This document shows, in pieces, positions 50,112-63,000 of a stretch of DNA of 64,000 nucleotides (its first letter is position 1; every line of letters starts with the position of its first letter). The DNA is from Toxotes chatareus (Eukaryota; Chordata; Actinopteri; Toxotidae), in assembly GCA_016801885.1 (NCBI GenBank), contig CM028891.1, positions 15,289,017 through 15,353,016 on the forward strand, in the 5' to 3' direction. Both the position numbers and the translations under genes were made by a program. The notes beneath the pieces are model-generated. The model ran no database searches, was not told the DNA's origin, and saw nothing but the letters and a program-made list of their open reading frames with translations.

Positions 50112-53100
50112 CATCTCAGAGGAGCACGATGAAGATGTCTCGCTGCCAGTTTGCTGAAACTTTTTTTTAAGTCTTATAATCATCTACAGTACAGCTCTAT
50201 CATTAACCATTGGCACATTTGTCTGGTCTGGCTAACCACACATGCACACAGACACATTGGTATGTAGGGTGTGTTTGTCTAGGAATAGGCTTTTCCCCAC
50301 GTTGTGTGTAAGTACCCGCTTCAGCCCTACTACGCCTACAGTAGATTGCTGTGCAGCTTTTTTGTGTTTGTTTGTGCATAGCTGGCATTTTATCGAGGAC
50401 ATCATCCAGCGGCCGGCCTGCCAAAGCGCTGAAAAGGCTGTTTTTCTTCTCTCTCCAGCATGTGCTGAAGTGAAACCGGCTGTCTCAGTCCCATATCAAA
50501 GTATCCAGGCATTTTTATCTTCTTTTCAGCCACTGCTTACCTCACGCTCCAGAACAGGGCGTGTTTGTCTGGTGGGAAGCTGTCAAGTTACGTTTGCGCA
50601 AGGCTTTGAAATTCCATCCCCTGGCCCTTTGATTGGCTGTGCCACTGGACTGAGAGATTTATTCCCCCTTTTGCTGATGTTTTGTGGACACATTCTGTCA
50701 ATGTGTGACCAGATTTCCAAATACTGCTGCCTTACCCGACTCCCCCCCTTGACTGCGCAGTGTATTTCAGCGTTTCGGCAGAGAGGCTGGGTCAGAGAGG
50801 ATCACTGTGGAAAGAATCCCAGTCCCAGCACTGCCATAAGTCTAAAAAGATGCTTGATGCAGGAAAAAAACATTGTCAGTGAAAGAAATCAAAGCACATG
50901 CACTTTGATCTCCACTGAATACACCCTTTCAGTCAAACAGGCTTTTATCAGAGCATGGAGCATACTAAACACACACAGAACAATACACAGTGGAGGAACA
51001 TCCTTCATTAATTAGCACACTTGAGATGGTGGAAGAGTCAGACAGTAAGACATTTCTTCAGGGTGCCAAACTGTTAGGAATATTATACAGCTTTTTATGG
51101 AGATATATATATTTTTCCTTTTAGATGTCTCTTATCTTTTAAAAGTCTCCTTAATATTTGACAAAAAAACTAATTTTGAACACACTAGGATAGAAACATA
51201 ACTTCCAGAAAGAGGTGGGTAATGTGGATAAAGTCCTCCGTCAGCACTTTACAAATGCATAATACATGGAATCAAGATAGATCATGATATAGTAGGTTTT
51301 CTGGAAAATCAGTGGAGAGATTGTTCAGGTAACCAGTCAGGAATGTCTATATTTGGCTAAGAGAGCCCAAAAAAACCCCCTGAGAAATAAAAGCACTTAA
51401 TCGCACTGATGCACAAATCATATAAAAATAACTGCTTAAGACCACAGAGCCACAGCCGTTATCAGTACAGGACTATATAACATTACTTGCTTATCAACAT
51501 TGTCATTAAGTACCAGAGGTTGTAAAGAGTCCAACTTACAAATCTGTTCACTTTTCCAAAGTTTTTGAATCAGTATAGCCCCCGCTAGAACCCCATCACT
51601 GAAATGTTTTCTTTAGTGAGACAAGAAGAACAAACAAAATCCTCCACTTTGCGGAATCTTTAGGCAAACAATAACAAGCCAGGTCATAAATTGTTAAGCA
51701 GAGAAATGAACACTGTATAACCACCTTCTCTGCCTGTGAAATTCAGACAAATAGAAAGAAACCTGAGACCAAATTCATCCACAGACTGTCTCCTAATCAG
51801 CAGTGACTCTGTCCAGGGAAGCTGTATTTTACAACACTACATCTTTTGCCATCGTCTCTTTGGTATCCAAAAAGCAATCACAGCATGTCCAGGGTGGTAA
51901 ACATGTCAGTGTTTCACCGTGTGACATAATTTAACCTTTTTAGATTCCAGGGTGTTAAAGTTCAAACATTTAAAATAGCTGATCCTGTGTGATCCCGTTC
52001 AGAGATGCACACTTTCCAAGCGCAGTCTTAACCAAAATGGCAACAGTCTGGATTTAAAAGAAAATAAATAAATCACAAATATTTAGGCACTTGTTGCTAC
52101 TAACAACACAACATGAATCTCTCATCTTGGCAGCCACTGCTTTGACTCACTCGTATCCCAAAATGGGAAGAAATCTCCGAGTTCAAAATGATCTCTATGA
52201 CTCTGGCTAGAACGTGTGGATGACGACGATGGGGTTGGCAGCAGTTCCAATGTATGACCTAGATTCTCAGACTAGTCATATAGGTGGGTGACTCTTGTCT
52301 GGGTGTGGGGAGAATTGGGAGGAATTAGAGGGATGCAGAAAACGCAAAACTAAAAGGATGCAAAAGAAGAAAGGAGTGGAGGGAAATGCCTGAAGATAAT
52401 AGAGGTGAAGAGTAAAAAGAGGAGTTCAAACAGGAGAGGGTAGCGAGAGGAGGAGGCCTGTAAACCCTAAAAGCCTGTAGCTGATGGAGTAGCCAAACAC
52501 CACAGCCAAAACTGCTCAGTGTTCTGGGAAAACTGCTGCAGGCCTCAAACATATGGGTGACAGTGGTTGAGAACATGTGAATCATCCACCTTTCAGTTTG
52601 GTAAGATGTATTCAGTCTCTTTCCACCTAACAGATGGACCATTGGGATCAAGTAAACACCTTTAGTGCCAGTTAAAAAGTCAGTAGAAGCAGTCAGTGGG
52701 GGGAGGGGGTCGTAAGTAGCCATCGCTAAGACTGGAGTTCTCTCTGGCAGCAGCTGATCGAGTCAACAGGACGCAACCACACGCTGAGTGGCATTTTTTA
52801 TAAGAACGTGGTTTCGAATGTACCCCTCCGTTAACATCAACCCGTGCTGTTACAACAACGGCCACTTTCTCGGCATACAGGAAGGAGATGAGCTCATACA
52901 CCACGTCGCCGTCTCACTTCCCCCCTTTGCCATCTGTGATGATGTTTGTCCACACGCTGTTGTCTGATAAGGGGACTATGTTCAGCCAAGGCCACATGCT
53001 TTCCCAGTTTAGCTACAATATTTTAACTACACTTCTCTTGTTTAGGACTTTCTTTCAGTGGTTTGTGGTGAAACTTTTCCTCTTTTTGGCTGTAAACATG

Positions 53101-56100
53101 CACTTCCTCATATCTAATAACAGTGTTCCAGGCTCATGACTTTACAGTGATCTTTATTGCAGCCAGAGAAGTCAACATGTAGGGGTCATTGTGAGGTGAA
53201 ATGAGGTTAACACTTTGTTTCAGAAGGAAAACCAGACCTAGAATGATCGAGCTATTCTCAACTCCTCTTTCAGTCCTTATTCCGTCAGGGTCTCTCACAG
53301 CCAATCATTGAAGCCCATTACTCCCCCTGCAAATGGAAGCCAAATAGACTGATTAGATTTTGGCCTCGCTGTTTCCAGATGATCATGATTTATGACAGTT
53401 TGAAATTTGAGCCTTGTCTCGGAGCTGCAGAGTTGATCTGTTGAACCAGTCCTGGTGGAGCTCTTACACACTGGAGTTTGAAGCGCTGCTAAAATTGAAC
53501 ATTTGTGCATTGGTTTGGTTGTCTCATTGGGAAGACTTCGTCACTGCAGTGCTGTTTTTACATCAGGAGCCTCTCATGTTCTGGGAGCCTGGCTCAGGTT
53601 AAAAAAGAAGCCTGTAGTCAATGCACTGTCATCCCTCTTAATTCAAACAGACACAACAGGGCATTGGAACAGAACGGATGTTTCCCATTTGTATGGGAAG
53701 TCTCTGTGGGAGCAATTATGGATGAGCAACTTTGCCAGTTATGAAATATTGATTCGCCTTTTTTCTGTAATTTTGAACAATCCATCCTCATTCGCCCTTT
53801 GTGTGTCCTGAATGAATCTTCTTTGCATCTTTCCTTTATAGGTGGTAGAGCTGTCAGCTCTCAGGCTTATATCACATTAATGTCACAGTTTAAAATTAGA
53901 CTGTACATTATCCAGAGATGTCAACTTGACTGCACTGTACTTGACTACATAGAAACCAGGCGACTCTGGGATGAGTGATACTTGAAGGCTAAGTTGGCCA
54001 TACAGTGGAACAGTGCAGCATAAAGAGACAGCGCTCAGGCCGACTCCAGATCCAAATGTGATGAAAGGAATCCTCTGTTGGTGCTGGTTGCTGACTCCGC
54101 CCCCCCCTCTGTAAGAGACCATCGTTTTACTGCTCTGCCCTCAGCAGACATAGCAGCCTTTCATCTCTCATTGGAAGGGCAGCTGCTCCTGGACTCCTCT
54201 CAGCTCGGTGGGAATGAGAAAGAGAGGCAGGGGATGTAAATGCAGTGGTCTGTGGAAGATTTGAACACGATGGTCGGTATGCAGGGGCCATATCGACCAT
54301 CCTGGCTTTAGAGCTGAGTCATATTAACCCTCAGCCATTTTGATAATTGGTTTATTATCCTAGTCATTTATCAAGCGGACGTGCCAAAGACAAGCTAATT
54401 TTCAAACTGTAAGCCAGTATATCCAATTTTTAGCAAAGTTTCCTAATACAGCTTTAAAGTTATTCATTTTTTTTTAAAGGTTGGATAATTAGTCAAACAC
54501 TGATGCAATTTGAGTAGGAATTTGCTCTTTGTCTCCAGAAGTATAAATAATGCAAAAGAGTTTGTCCCTCTCATTTTGCAAAAGGAAGATGAAAGACAGT
54601 TTTCTGATAATAGAAATCTGTGAGAATATGTACTCAGTACTCACTTCCCAATATCACTTTCAGTTCCAACTCATCACTCTAACAGTATGTTTTCAAGTTT
54701 TTATAGATTTTTCCCATAATAATTTATAATTTGGTGCCAGTAAACTCATTCCTATCAATTAAATTTTTAATTTCAGAAATGTTCAGATGAACATGCTTCC
54801 TGTGCAGGGCCTGGGTTGTACCGCAATCGATTTTATTAGAGCGCACTGGCTGTTGTAAAAAGATTAAGACCCCGGTGATGAAAAGCATAACCTCATGATT
54901 TAATTAAACCTTCTTAAGCTGCCGTATGACGGGTTCATTCAGTCCCAGAGGTCCCTGGTGTATTGGACTTTCCACTGTGGCATCAATCACATCCTCTCTT
55001 CTGTCCTCACCGTGTCATTTACAGACCGTGGATATCCATAAAGAGAAAGTAGCCAGGCGGGAGATCGGGATCCTGACCACCAACAAGAACACGTCGAGGA
55101 CCCATAAGATCATAGCGCCGGCTAACATGGAGCGGCCAGTCAGGTACATCAGGAAGCCTATTGACTACACTGTACTGGACGATGTCGGCCATGGTGTTAA
55201 GGTGAGCAGGTTCCTCCTGATTTTTGCCTGTCTTGGTTCTCTCCTTCAGATCTGTTCTCCAGTCAGTTTTCTCTTCACTCAGTCCATCAGTTTATCTCTG
55301 CCCCTGTTATTCCATTTTCTTGTTGTACTATATCTAATTTTCTTCCCTTCCCCCTCCTCTCTTTCTTGCCAGAGGTATTCATATCTCCCTCCTTCTCTTC
55401 TTTCTTCCCACTTTGACTCGTTTTCTAGCTCACACTCTATCTCTTGTGCTTTTGCTTTCATCTTCAGAAAGCACCCCTTCTGACCCTACAGGAATATGTT
55501 TCAGCGTGGGTTGGTGGGAACAGGTTGGGGGTGGAGATGAACTAAAAAAGTGATTACATCATGTAGCTTTCAGAAAACAGCTCTATTCTTAGAGTGCTGT
55601 GGAAATGGCGAGTGAGGAGAAATTTGTGAGACGTTTTTAAAGGCACTTAGGCCCTGACCGCTCTCGTAATCTCGTTCTTGAGTTTCTCTTCCTTTGTAGA
55701 GGAATGATACTGTTACAATTAGATTTGTAGTTTATTTTCACATCAGGACAATCCGAAAGGCGGTAAAGAAGCTGATTTTGATGTGATAAACTCTAATGAT
55801 CCAAGGGCGAGATTTTCCCTTCACTTTAGGGGTCACTCGGTCGTCCTGACAGCGGTGGTAATGACATCATTTCCTGATGGCCGCAGGCATTTTTGCGATC
55901 TGCATCCTCTCCCTCGAGCTTCCGCTGCCTCATCAATCAGCCAATCAATAGTAGCTGTCAGACAGATTGGATTAGAGGCTCGCCCTTACCATCCCGTAGT
56001 GTTACAGGCATTGATAAGGCAGGATAAAAGCCATTGTGCCACTTTCAATTTATTGTGCAGGGAATTATATTAGACCCTTCTGTCATGGTGAAAGGGTGCA

Positions 56101-56516
56101 AGGGCTAATGTGGAGTGAAGAATTTTATTTGAGTGTGTTTCCCATGCCAAAGACCAGGCTTTCACGTATTAGTATGAACATTATGTACTTAAAACTCAAT
56201 AAAGAGTTCTACATTTTCAGAAATGCTCTAATCTACTCTGTCTTTGAGAGTGAGATGAGGTTGAAGGAACTTCCTGGTTGCCAAAAAAATGCTTCTAGTC
56301 TTTTTACTAGGCTAAGCTAACAGTCCGCATTAAATAAAATAAGTTGCACAATAGTGTCTAAGTACTTCATGACTGTGCTTCATGACTGTTTTGAGGCTGT
56401 TTGATGCATCTATTTTAAGAACATTAGCTATCACTCTGGGCCTGCACTCAGTGGATTTTCTCCTTTTTAACTGTCTTTAGAGATGCTGCATTTAGTTAGT
56501 GAATGTGATGGAGAAC

Positions 56517-56555
<39 letters not shown>

Positions 56556-59500
56556 TCTCCATCTCCTTCTCCTCTCCCCTATGCATGTCACAGCCCAAAG
56601 AGCCAATCAATATTCAATAACAGTGCGCCATATTAATTCATATAGTATCCTGTGATGGCTGCTGTCAGATGCTCAGCCTGTATAGAATATCTATAGGCAT
56701 GGTTTACTTACTGACCAGAATCAATACATTAATGGGAGTTTAAATCATGTCTATTGGCAACTGTTAACTGTGAAAGTCACTGCCTGTGCATGTGAGTGTT
56801 TGCATTGGCCTAAATGTTAAACTTACTTTATAGCCTTACACAGTGTTTGTATAGTTAAACATCAACTGTGAGCTGTAATACAGATAAGAAACATTATGTA
56901 TCCCTAATATGTATTGTTTAATAGAAGCTGTTCTCAGATTTGACAGAGTGACAAAGAAAAAAAAGAGGAATTGAGACAAAAGAAAAGGTGAAATTTATCC
57001 ATCAGATAATCTGATACTTCTCTGGACATGGCAGCATTATATCAATAAACCAGCCGGCCACATCTGGAGTCTCACAGCTGACAGATCAGGGCGTTCCTCC
57101 GTCCTCTCAAGGCGTACTGACAGTGACATGATGCTTTTTAGCATTCATACGAAAGATGAGATTTATTCCCCCAGTCAGCTGATGCTTAATCTGGTCAGCC
57201 GGGCTTTCAGGAATCCAGGGACGATGTTGTCAGGTGTTTGAAGTTAGATTGCAAACCCTGGGTATTTTGTGTTGTCAGTTATAAATTTGCAAGATTAACT
57301 TAGGGATAGTCCTGGTTTTTGGGGAATTCTGGTATCTTTCTTACTTTTTATATTTTTTTGTGTGGTGTTTGCAGGTCATCAGGTCAATTTCCAAGAACTG
57401 AATGTCCTGATTTCGAGTTTCGAGAGGCTATTAAACATAAAACAGTTAGTCACCGTCATATGTTGACCAGTTAGACGCATTTTTAAACCCGACAGACTCA
57501 AACAGCTCTGTCAGAGTGCAGCGCTCTGGATTTTCACCCCAGCTCCACATGCTAAGCCTTTTTGGACTTGATAATGACCTGTCTGTCCGCAATTCAACTT
57601 GGACCTTACCAAATCATTTCCATGCTGACGATTTGGTTTATGGAGCAAAACAGAGATACAGCAGTTGCCGGGAAGATAAGGGAAGGCTGCAGTAGGCCTT
57701 GGCATTTCCAGTATGACCTAGATTGTAAATTGAATCTCGTCTAGCTGTGATAACCCAGGGAGAGTGAAATTTGGACGTGAAATTTACTATTCACAGCCGC
57801 ACTGAAGGTGTTTTCTGTTTTTGAAGGGGCAGACATCACTTCATACAGGACTATGCCATGAATTGAGCTTTTGGTTTCTCTTTCTCTCATGGTCTTGTGA
57901 TGCTACAATGCTTTCTTCAAAGGCCATTGGGGACGCTGCATTATAGATGAGCCACTTGACTCTGCAGTTGTCAAACTGCAGATCAACCCCGCTGCTACGT
58001 TGGCTCCGTATTCTCTTTGACATCGGCCCACACAAGTACCAGGGTGCTTTTTATCGCTGCCAGGAATGAGAGAATCTGAAATTATTTTGAGACCGAACCT
58101 GAGTATGTGTAAAATATCCAACCAAATGAACACAGGTGTACCCAGTAGACTTACAGTGCATATTTGTGCGACAGATTTTTGATGTACAAAGGTAAAATTC
58201 TTAATGACAGAACAGGCTTGTTGAGATAAAACTTGTTTTACTTGTGCACAATAGCTCTAAACATCAGATTTCCTTCCAGTCTGACTGTTGCGCTGGGTGT
58301 GGTACTGTAGTAACGAGGGCAACAGTCAGGACAGTGTTTTCTTCTGGTTGTATGATTTGTAACTGCTGACCTGCCCAGCTCTTGCTAAATGTTTATTCAG
58401 TGTAAATACAACGAGGAATCATTTTCTTTTGCTCGCTTGTACTTTGACTGATCCGTTTAGTCATGGCCATTTTGACATGCCCTCTTTCTGTCTCTCTCCT
58501 GTTTTTTTTTCCTTTGCCCACACTAAGTGGTTAAAAGCCAAGGTAAGTCTGGTTTGTCACATGACCCATTTTGCTATTATGTCCCTTTCACAGCAAACCC
58601 CTATATGTGATTATTGTTGTCATTTCCCTTGTTCTTTCCCATTAACCGACCTGTAGTCCTTTTAGTCAAAAACACACAGTCAAAGGATCTGTAACACCCT
58701 CCCTGTCAATTTAGCAACTATGTACATGTCATTTAATTTACATGTCATGTCGTCCGTAACTATTCTGTAGTTTATTTAAAATCTTTATAGGCTCCCCAGA
58801 CAGCACATATATTCTTTACACTGTACAAATATCCTTTGCAGTACTGAAAATCCAGATTCCTGTTCAAACTCAACTTGTTTTCTTATTTTGTATTTACATG
58901 CGAGTCAGGACAAAGTGTTTTGCAAGAAACCTCATTGTAGCAACCCAGAGGTTTCTAACCCGCAATCAGCAGCAGTCACCCTGTGACTGAGATCTACACA
59001 AGCTGGGTTGGAATTACATAACCCATCAAATAAATATACACCTTTGTTGTTGAAGCGTTGTCATCTGGGCAGCCTATAACCTTTGATTTTCGTCACACAA
59101 GTAGTAATGGCCCACTGTGTCTGAAGTAATTTGTCTTTTAAATAAAGATCTTTTTTATTTTTTCTTCTAACCACAGCAACATGGAAACAATCAGTCAATT
59201 AGAGGAGGAACGCTATCGAGGACCAATCCACCGACGCAGAAGCCACCGAGCCCTCCGATGTCAGGGCGTGGCACGCTCGGGTAAGATTTCCATTTTAGTC
59301 ACCATGAAAGGAAAGACTAATCCTCTAATTATCAAACACTGAATGAAAAAAACATGAGGCTCTTGTGGGGACGATTAAAGAACATGCAGTTAAAGTACTT
59401 GCCACGTTTATTTATTTACTTATTTATATTTGAATTTTTTTTTTTTTTTTTGAGCATTTGTGCTTTTTACTAAATAAATGTGAGCTGATGCTGCAGAACA

Positions 59501-60020
59501 TTCTTTTTTTTTTTTTTTTTAACTGATCTGAGAGGAAAGTGAACCAGGAAAAACAAAAATGTTTGGGAACTTTTATCTGTTATCTGAGATAAAATTTCAG
59601 GTTCATACCCTGATGACGCCAGTCGTGGTCGGATGCACAGCAGCAGTTGGCGACACTAATCAGATATTAATTCCAGGAGTAAACTGTGATGTACTCACAT
59701 CCAGCTTGTGGCACACAGCATCCAGCTGCGTAAACTGATAGGATTTACTACGCTCCGGTGATCGTTTCCTCATAGCTTTGATGGTAGGATTTGCACTGAA
59801 CTATGATCATTTTTGTCTTTGATTCATCATTGTTTGCTTTTCGTTTTCCATCTTTGGGCTGCTGCAGACGCAACACGCCCTACAAGACCCTGGAGCCAGT
59901 GAAGCCGCCCACGGTGCCCAACGACTACATGACCAGCCCTGCCCGACTAGGCAGCCAGCACGGCCAGCAGCACAGCCCCGGGCGCACGGCGTCACTCAAC
60001 CAGAGGCAACGCACACACAG
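32586..60020 (+). CDS. abi1: Abl interactor 1 (WAVE complex subunit), 5' part
   Basis: Six coding exons in the window: 32586-32702, 42536-42703, 55025-55201, 58528-58542, 59177-59280, 59868-60020. They give 244 codons plus two bases, continuing past the right edge. Exons 1-2 encode the start MAELQMLLEEEIPAG and the helical, coiled-coil WAVE/SNARE-binding region (KRKALEETKAYTTQSLASV). Exon 3 encodes the homeodomain-homologous region (KKP-type RKPIDYTVLDDVG). Exon 4 is the WLKAK microexon. Exons 5-6 encode the Pro/Ser/Thr-rich region (PPTQKPPSPPMSG, RNTPYKTLEPVKPP). The polyproline and SH3 exons lie outside. Small differences from the human protein recalled are an extra Gln at the start of exon 5 and an inserted GQQH in exon 6. 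Fish often have two abi1 copies, and which this is cannot be told. It links Rac and Abl signalling to Arp2/3 actin assembly. Confidence 0.96.
35349..35407. repeat. (TG)11 followed by (CA)n
   Basis: TG repeats at 35349-35370 are followed, after about 12 bases, by CA repeats to 35407 with one gt interruption. Confidence 0.95.
35659..35716. repeat. (TG)29 microsatellite
   Basis: An uninterrupted TG dinucleotide array, the longest in the window. Confidence 0.97.
38947..38968. repeat. T homopolymer (22)
   Basis: T run in abi1 intron 1. No adjoining element was recognised. Confidence 0.9.
40682..40709. repeat. 28-base perfect palindrome
   Basis: Each arm is 14 bases with no spacer, centred on CTGCAG. 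The left arm is GTCATGTTGTGCTG and the right arm is its exact reverse complement. It lies in abi1 intron 1. Confidence 0.95.
43430..43570. repeat. GA-rich purine tract
   Basis: About 140 bases dominated by gaga and ggaa units with few pyrimidines, in abi1 intron 2. Confidence 0.85.
44587..44620. repeat. 13-base perfect inverted repeat with 8-base loop
   Basis: The arms are GGCTTCAGGCATG (44587-44599) and CATGCCTGAAGCC (44608-44620), separated by eight bases. It lies in abi1 intron 2. Confidence 0.95.
45526..45543. repeat. 18-base perfect palindrome
   Basis: TTGTTGTCATGACAACAA equals its own reverse complement. It lies in abi1 intron 2. Confidence 0.93.
45719..45742. repeat. A homopolymer (24)
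   Basis: A run in abi1 intron 2. It may be a retroposon tail, but no SINE or LINE body was recognised upstream. Confidence 0.9.
45993..46020. repeat. (CA)n microsatellite, imperfect
   Basis: CA array with a single t interruption in abi1 intron 2. Confidence 0.95.
47001..47038. repeat. (TG)n microsatellite with one tct interruption
   Basis: TG array in abi1 intron 2. Shorter arrays lie nearby at 46608-46629 (CA) and 46866-46886 (TG). Confidence 0.95.
50073..50110. repeat. (TG)19 microsatellite
   Basis: An uninterrupted TG array in abi1 intron 2. Confidence 0.97.
55202..58527 (+). other. abi1: abi1 intron 3
   Basis: It starts with about 250 bases of pyrimidine-rich sequence and has a (CA)n array at 56522-56552. 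No gene was recognised. The stretch 55900-56060 has the mixed, non-repetitive look of a possible conserved element (see findings). Confidence 0.7.
56522..56552. repeat. (CA)n microsatellite
   Basis: Uninterrupted CA array in abi1 intron 3. Confidence 0.97.
58528..58542 (+). other. abi1: 15-nt microexon of abi1 (WLKAK)
   Basis: TGG TTA AAA GCC AAG is flanked by a pyrimidine-rich acceptor (ending cactaag) and a strong donor (gtaagt). It is phase 0 on both sides, so it can be skipped without changing frame. The same five residues are the optional WLKAK insert of human ABI1 isoforms. Confidence 0.93.
58543..59176 (+). other. abi1: abi1 intron 4
   Basis: This 0.6 kb AT-rich intron separates the microexon from exon 5. 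Nothing else was recognised. Confidence 0.7.
59281..59867 (+). other. abi1: abi1 intron 5
   Basis: This 0.6 kb intron has two T runs (near 59439-59452 and 59504-59520). Nothing else was recognised. Confidence 0.7.
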
Positions 60021-63000
60021 GTAGATGAGAGGGAAAAACCAGATGCACACAGTCATTCACACAAACACACAAAAGCTTCTAAAATGTGAGGATTTATCTG
60101 AATGTAAAATGAGTATCTTTGAGTTTTGGACTTTTAAACCATGTTCAGATTGACCACAGCACTATATGAAGAAACTCTGATATTTTAGTGAGATCAGTGC
60201 TTTGTCGCCACAGAGGGCAGAGCAATACAAGGTCAGCTGTCAAAAAAAGGAGAACGTGGCTCAGCTTTTGCCTTAAAATCAATGACACGACGTCATCCAG
60301 CTAAGAACTACTGGCCAGTCAAATACTTAGAAGCACAGTGTCAGGTACGGAGCCAGAAATGATTGTTCCTGTGATAACTTTCCACAGTCATGAGATGGCT
60401 TTTGCGTTTGGAGGCTTATCAAATACATTGTTCTGGCACTCAGGCTGATCTTCCTGGATTTTATTTCATTGTCTCCTTGAGCAACGCCTCCTCCATCAGC
60501 ACAGTCTCTCACATTGCATCTGGAAGACATTACCTCAGGCTTCAAATGTCTTTGCACTTTGCATGACAGTTTTCACACATATGCAGTCCACTGTACATCA
60601 GCTGTGATGCTTTTAGTTACCTTTTAGCTAGATCAATGCAAACACTCACACTACAAGTCAAGTCAGTATTTAAAAAAAGGGAAAATTTTGAAGATGTATT
60701 TGTAGAAATACATAAAAAGAAACTTTAAGTTGGCTAAGGAAAGCACCGTTAGACTAATGATGGAAAAGTGAGTAGATAATATGGAGTCAGTATTGGTCTC
60801 AAAATATCAGTCTGATAGAAGGCAAACACTGTTGCCCCCTGCTGATACAATAAAGTTGGAGATATAATTCTGCAAAGCTAATTTTATGGATAAAAGTCTC
60901 TGAAATCTCAATTCAGATATTAATAAATATATATAATACACAGCTTTTAATGGAAAGTGAGACACTTTAAACCCTTTTCCCATTTTTTTTGATAGATATG
61001 AGTGGAATTAGTATTTAAACTGAACACTGAATGTGTACTCAGTGTTTCAGTAATGTCAGAAAAGCAGCTCTCCAAAAAGCACTGGCCCCCTCTCTTGTCA
61101 GATAGTTCTAATCTCTTCATTTAGTTCAGCAGCTTAGAGCTCTTTCACACCTCTTCCTCTCCTCCGCTACACTAAATCCAGTGTTTGTCTGACAAGGCTC
61201 GGAGGGTTTTTACCGCGGCCAGAATCACTGATATTAATATCTGTAAAAGCCTCCGTTATAAAGTGCGGTTGCAAAGTCAACTGCAGCATTCAAACCCTTG
61301 GACACGGCTCTCAAGGATTGTTCCCCAGAATTCTCCACGCACAGAAAGCGGGAGGCGCCTTCATCAAATTTGAGTTACGAGTGAGTGAAGTCGCCTCATT
61401 AGCTAAAAAGCTTATTATGCTGACTGTGATGCTCATAAATATCATAGAACTTTTTATTTTCCCTACCCTTCGCCCAATTTCTCTTTCATGCTCGTGTGTT
61501 TTTTGTACAAAGCTGCTCATTCACGCAGAAATTACTCAGTGCTTCTTCTACATTCTCAATTTAATACCAAACCTTAGGTCTTTGTGTACTTAGCGTCTTC
61601 ACTTTATTTAAAGGCTGCGGACCAGCAACAAAACGAACAGGCAGATATTTTGGCCGTTCAGCATCGCTGTTACTGATCTGTGGTTTAAAGCCACTATAAT
61701 GTCCCTTTAACAAACTGATGCTGTCCTCAGAGTCAGACTATACCCGCCCTGCTTCAGCTAATATTGCTGTGGCATCACTATTTGATTATACAGGCTAAAA
61801 GTTGGCCGTGCTTATTCAGCTCATCAGTCTCTGCCATCCTCAGCTGAGGTCTAAATTCAATAGAGGCCTCTGTGTGTTCCTGCTGTACGATGCCCGTTAT
61901 TATCTAATATATTTCTGTGGGGAAGATTACCCTGTCACACGCAGGTATCATTGTTCTTAGGAAACGTGCTCGCTGCAGAGTCCCGGTAATAAGATTTGTT
62001 CTAACACTGTTTGTATAAAGTTGGCTTCCTGTCTCAACCATCCAGACTGAACCAGATGCTTTCAGAATAGCATATATGTGTAGATTTTGTGGATGAGGTA
62101 TGCAAAACAATGCATACATTGTTTTCTAGCCTGCTAGCTGCTCAGGCTTCCTCAACTACAATGTATGGTTGGCACGTACCTGTGCATGTTGTTGTTGGTA
62201 TGGTATGTACCTGTGACCTGTGAGTCACATTTTCTGTGCTGATCACCTTTTGCACATTTCAGAGTGCAAATAAGCATTATAGATAAACAGGAAATAATGA
62301 CCTTTACTTTAGAGACTTTTCTGGGGGACTTCTCTGGGGTTTTAAGGTGGTAATGAAGATGTCTGAAGGGTCTGAATTTTGCTCACAGTTTGAAAGCTTG
62401 TTGTCTGAATCATCCTGTATAACATCTGTAAGCTCAGTGCCTGTTTTTGGCAAAATGCATTAAGCCTCAAACGTTTTCTTTATCTATGTCAGTTGTTTAC
62501 GAGGAGCCCTGAGCTGAAATCACATTACATATGATTATTAGGCTAGATCACAGCAGCCCTCATGCTCATCCTCTGCTCTTTATATACCTCAGGTTATTTA
62601 TGCACATCCAAAGCCTCAATAACAATGTCCATAAGCAAGGATCTTTAAATCTTTTCTCGTAGATTATCCTCTTGGCTCCCAGTTATTTCAAATCTGTCGG
62701 TGGTACAATGGCTAAGCACATCTTTTTTTATTCCACGTTTTGTTTTTAGTTTCTGTTCATTTTCTCTGAGAACAGTGTTTAGTTTTTTTTGGCTCCAGGG
62801 AATTTTGTCAGCTGTGAGCAAGTGAGCTGGAACTTTTTTTTTTTATGCTTAGCTGTGTGTTACAGACTTGGTTGATTTGTAAACAACTCCCTGTATTGAG
62901 TAGTGCCTTTATTTCACAGTGAGCATTCTGAAACAAAAGAAGAAGCAAAAGCTGAGGAAAACATAAATGGAAGGAGCAGGTAAAATATAGACGGATTAGA

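Larger units (their letters stand above)
42704..55024 (+). other. abi1: abi1 intron 2
   Basis: This 12.3 kb intron contains a GA-rich tract (43430-43570), hairpins and palindromes at 44587-44620, 44819-44834 and 45526-45543, an A run at 45719-45742, several (CA)n/(TG)n arrays between 45993 and 50110, and one unusually long unassigned open frame at 50242-51015. No second gene was recognised. Confidence 0.75.

Noticed and set aside
52325..52723. 132-codon minus-strand frame in abi1 intron 2
   Set aside because: No recognisable domain, splice context or promoter, and the length is within chance for this region.
54926..55483. 185-codon plus-strand frame over abi1 exon 3
   Set aside because: Only 55025-55201 is exon. 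The rest is intron read through on both sides of clear splice sites.
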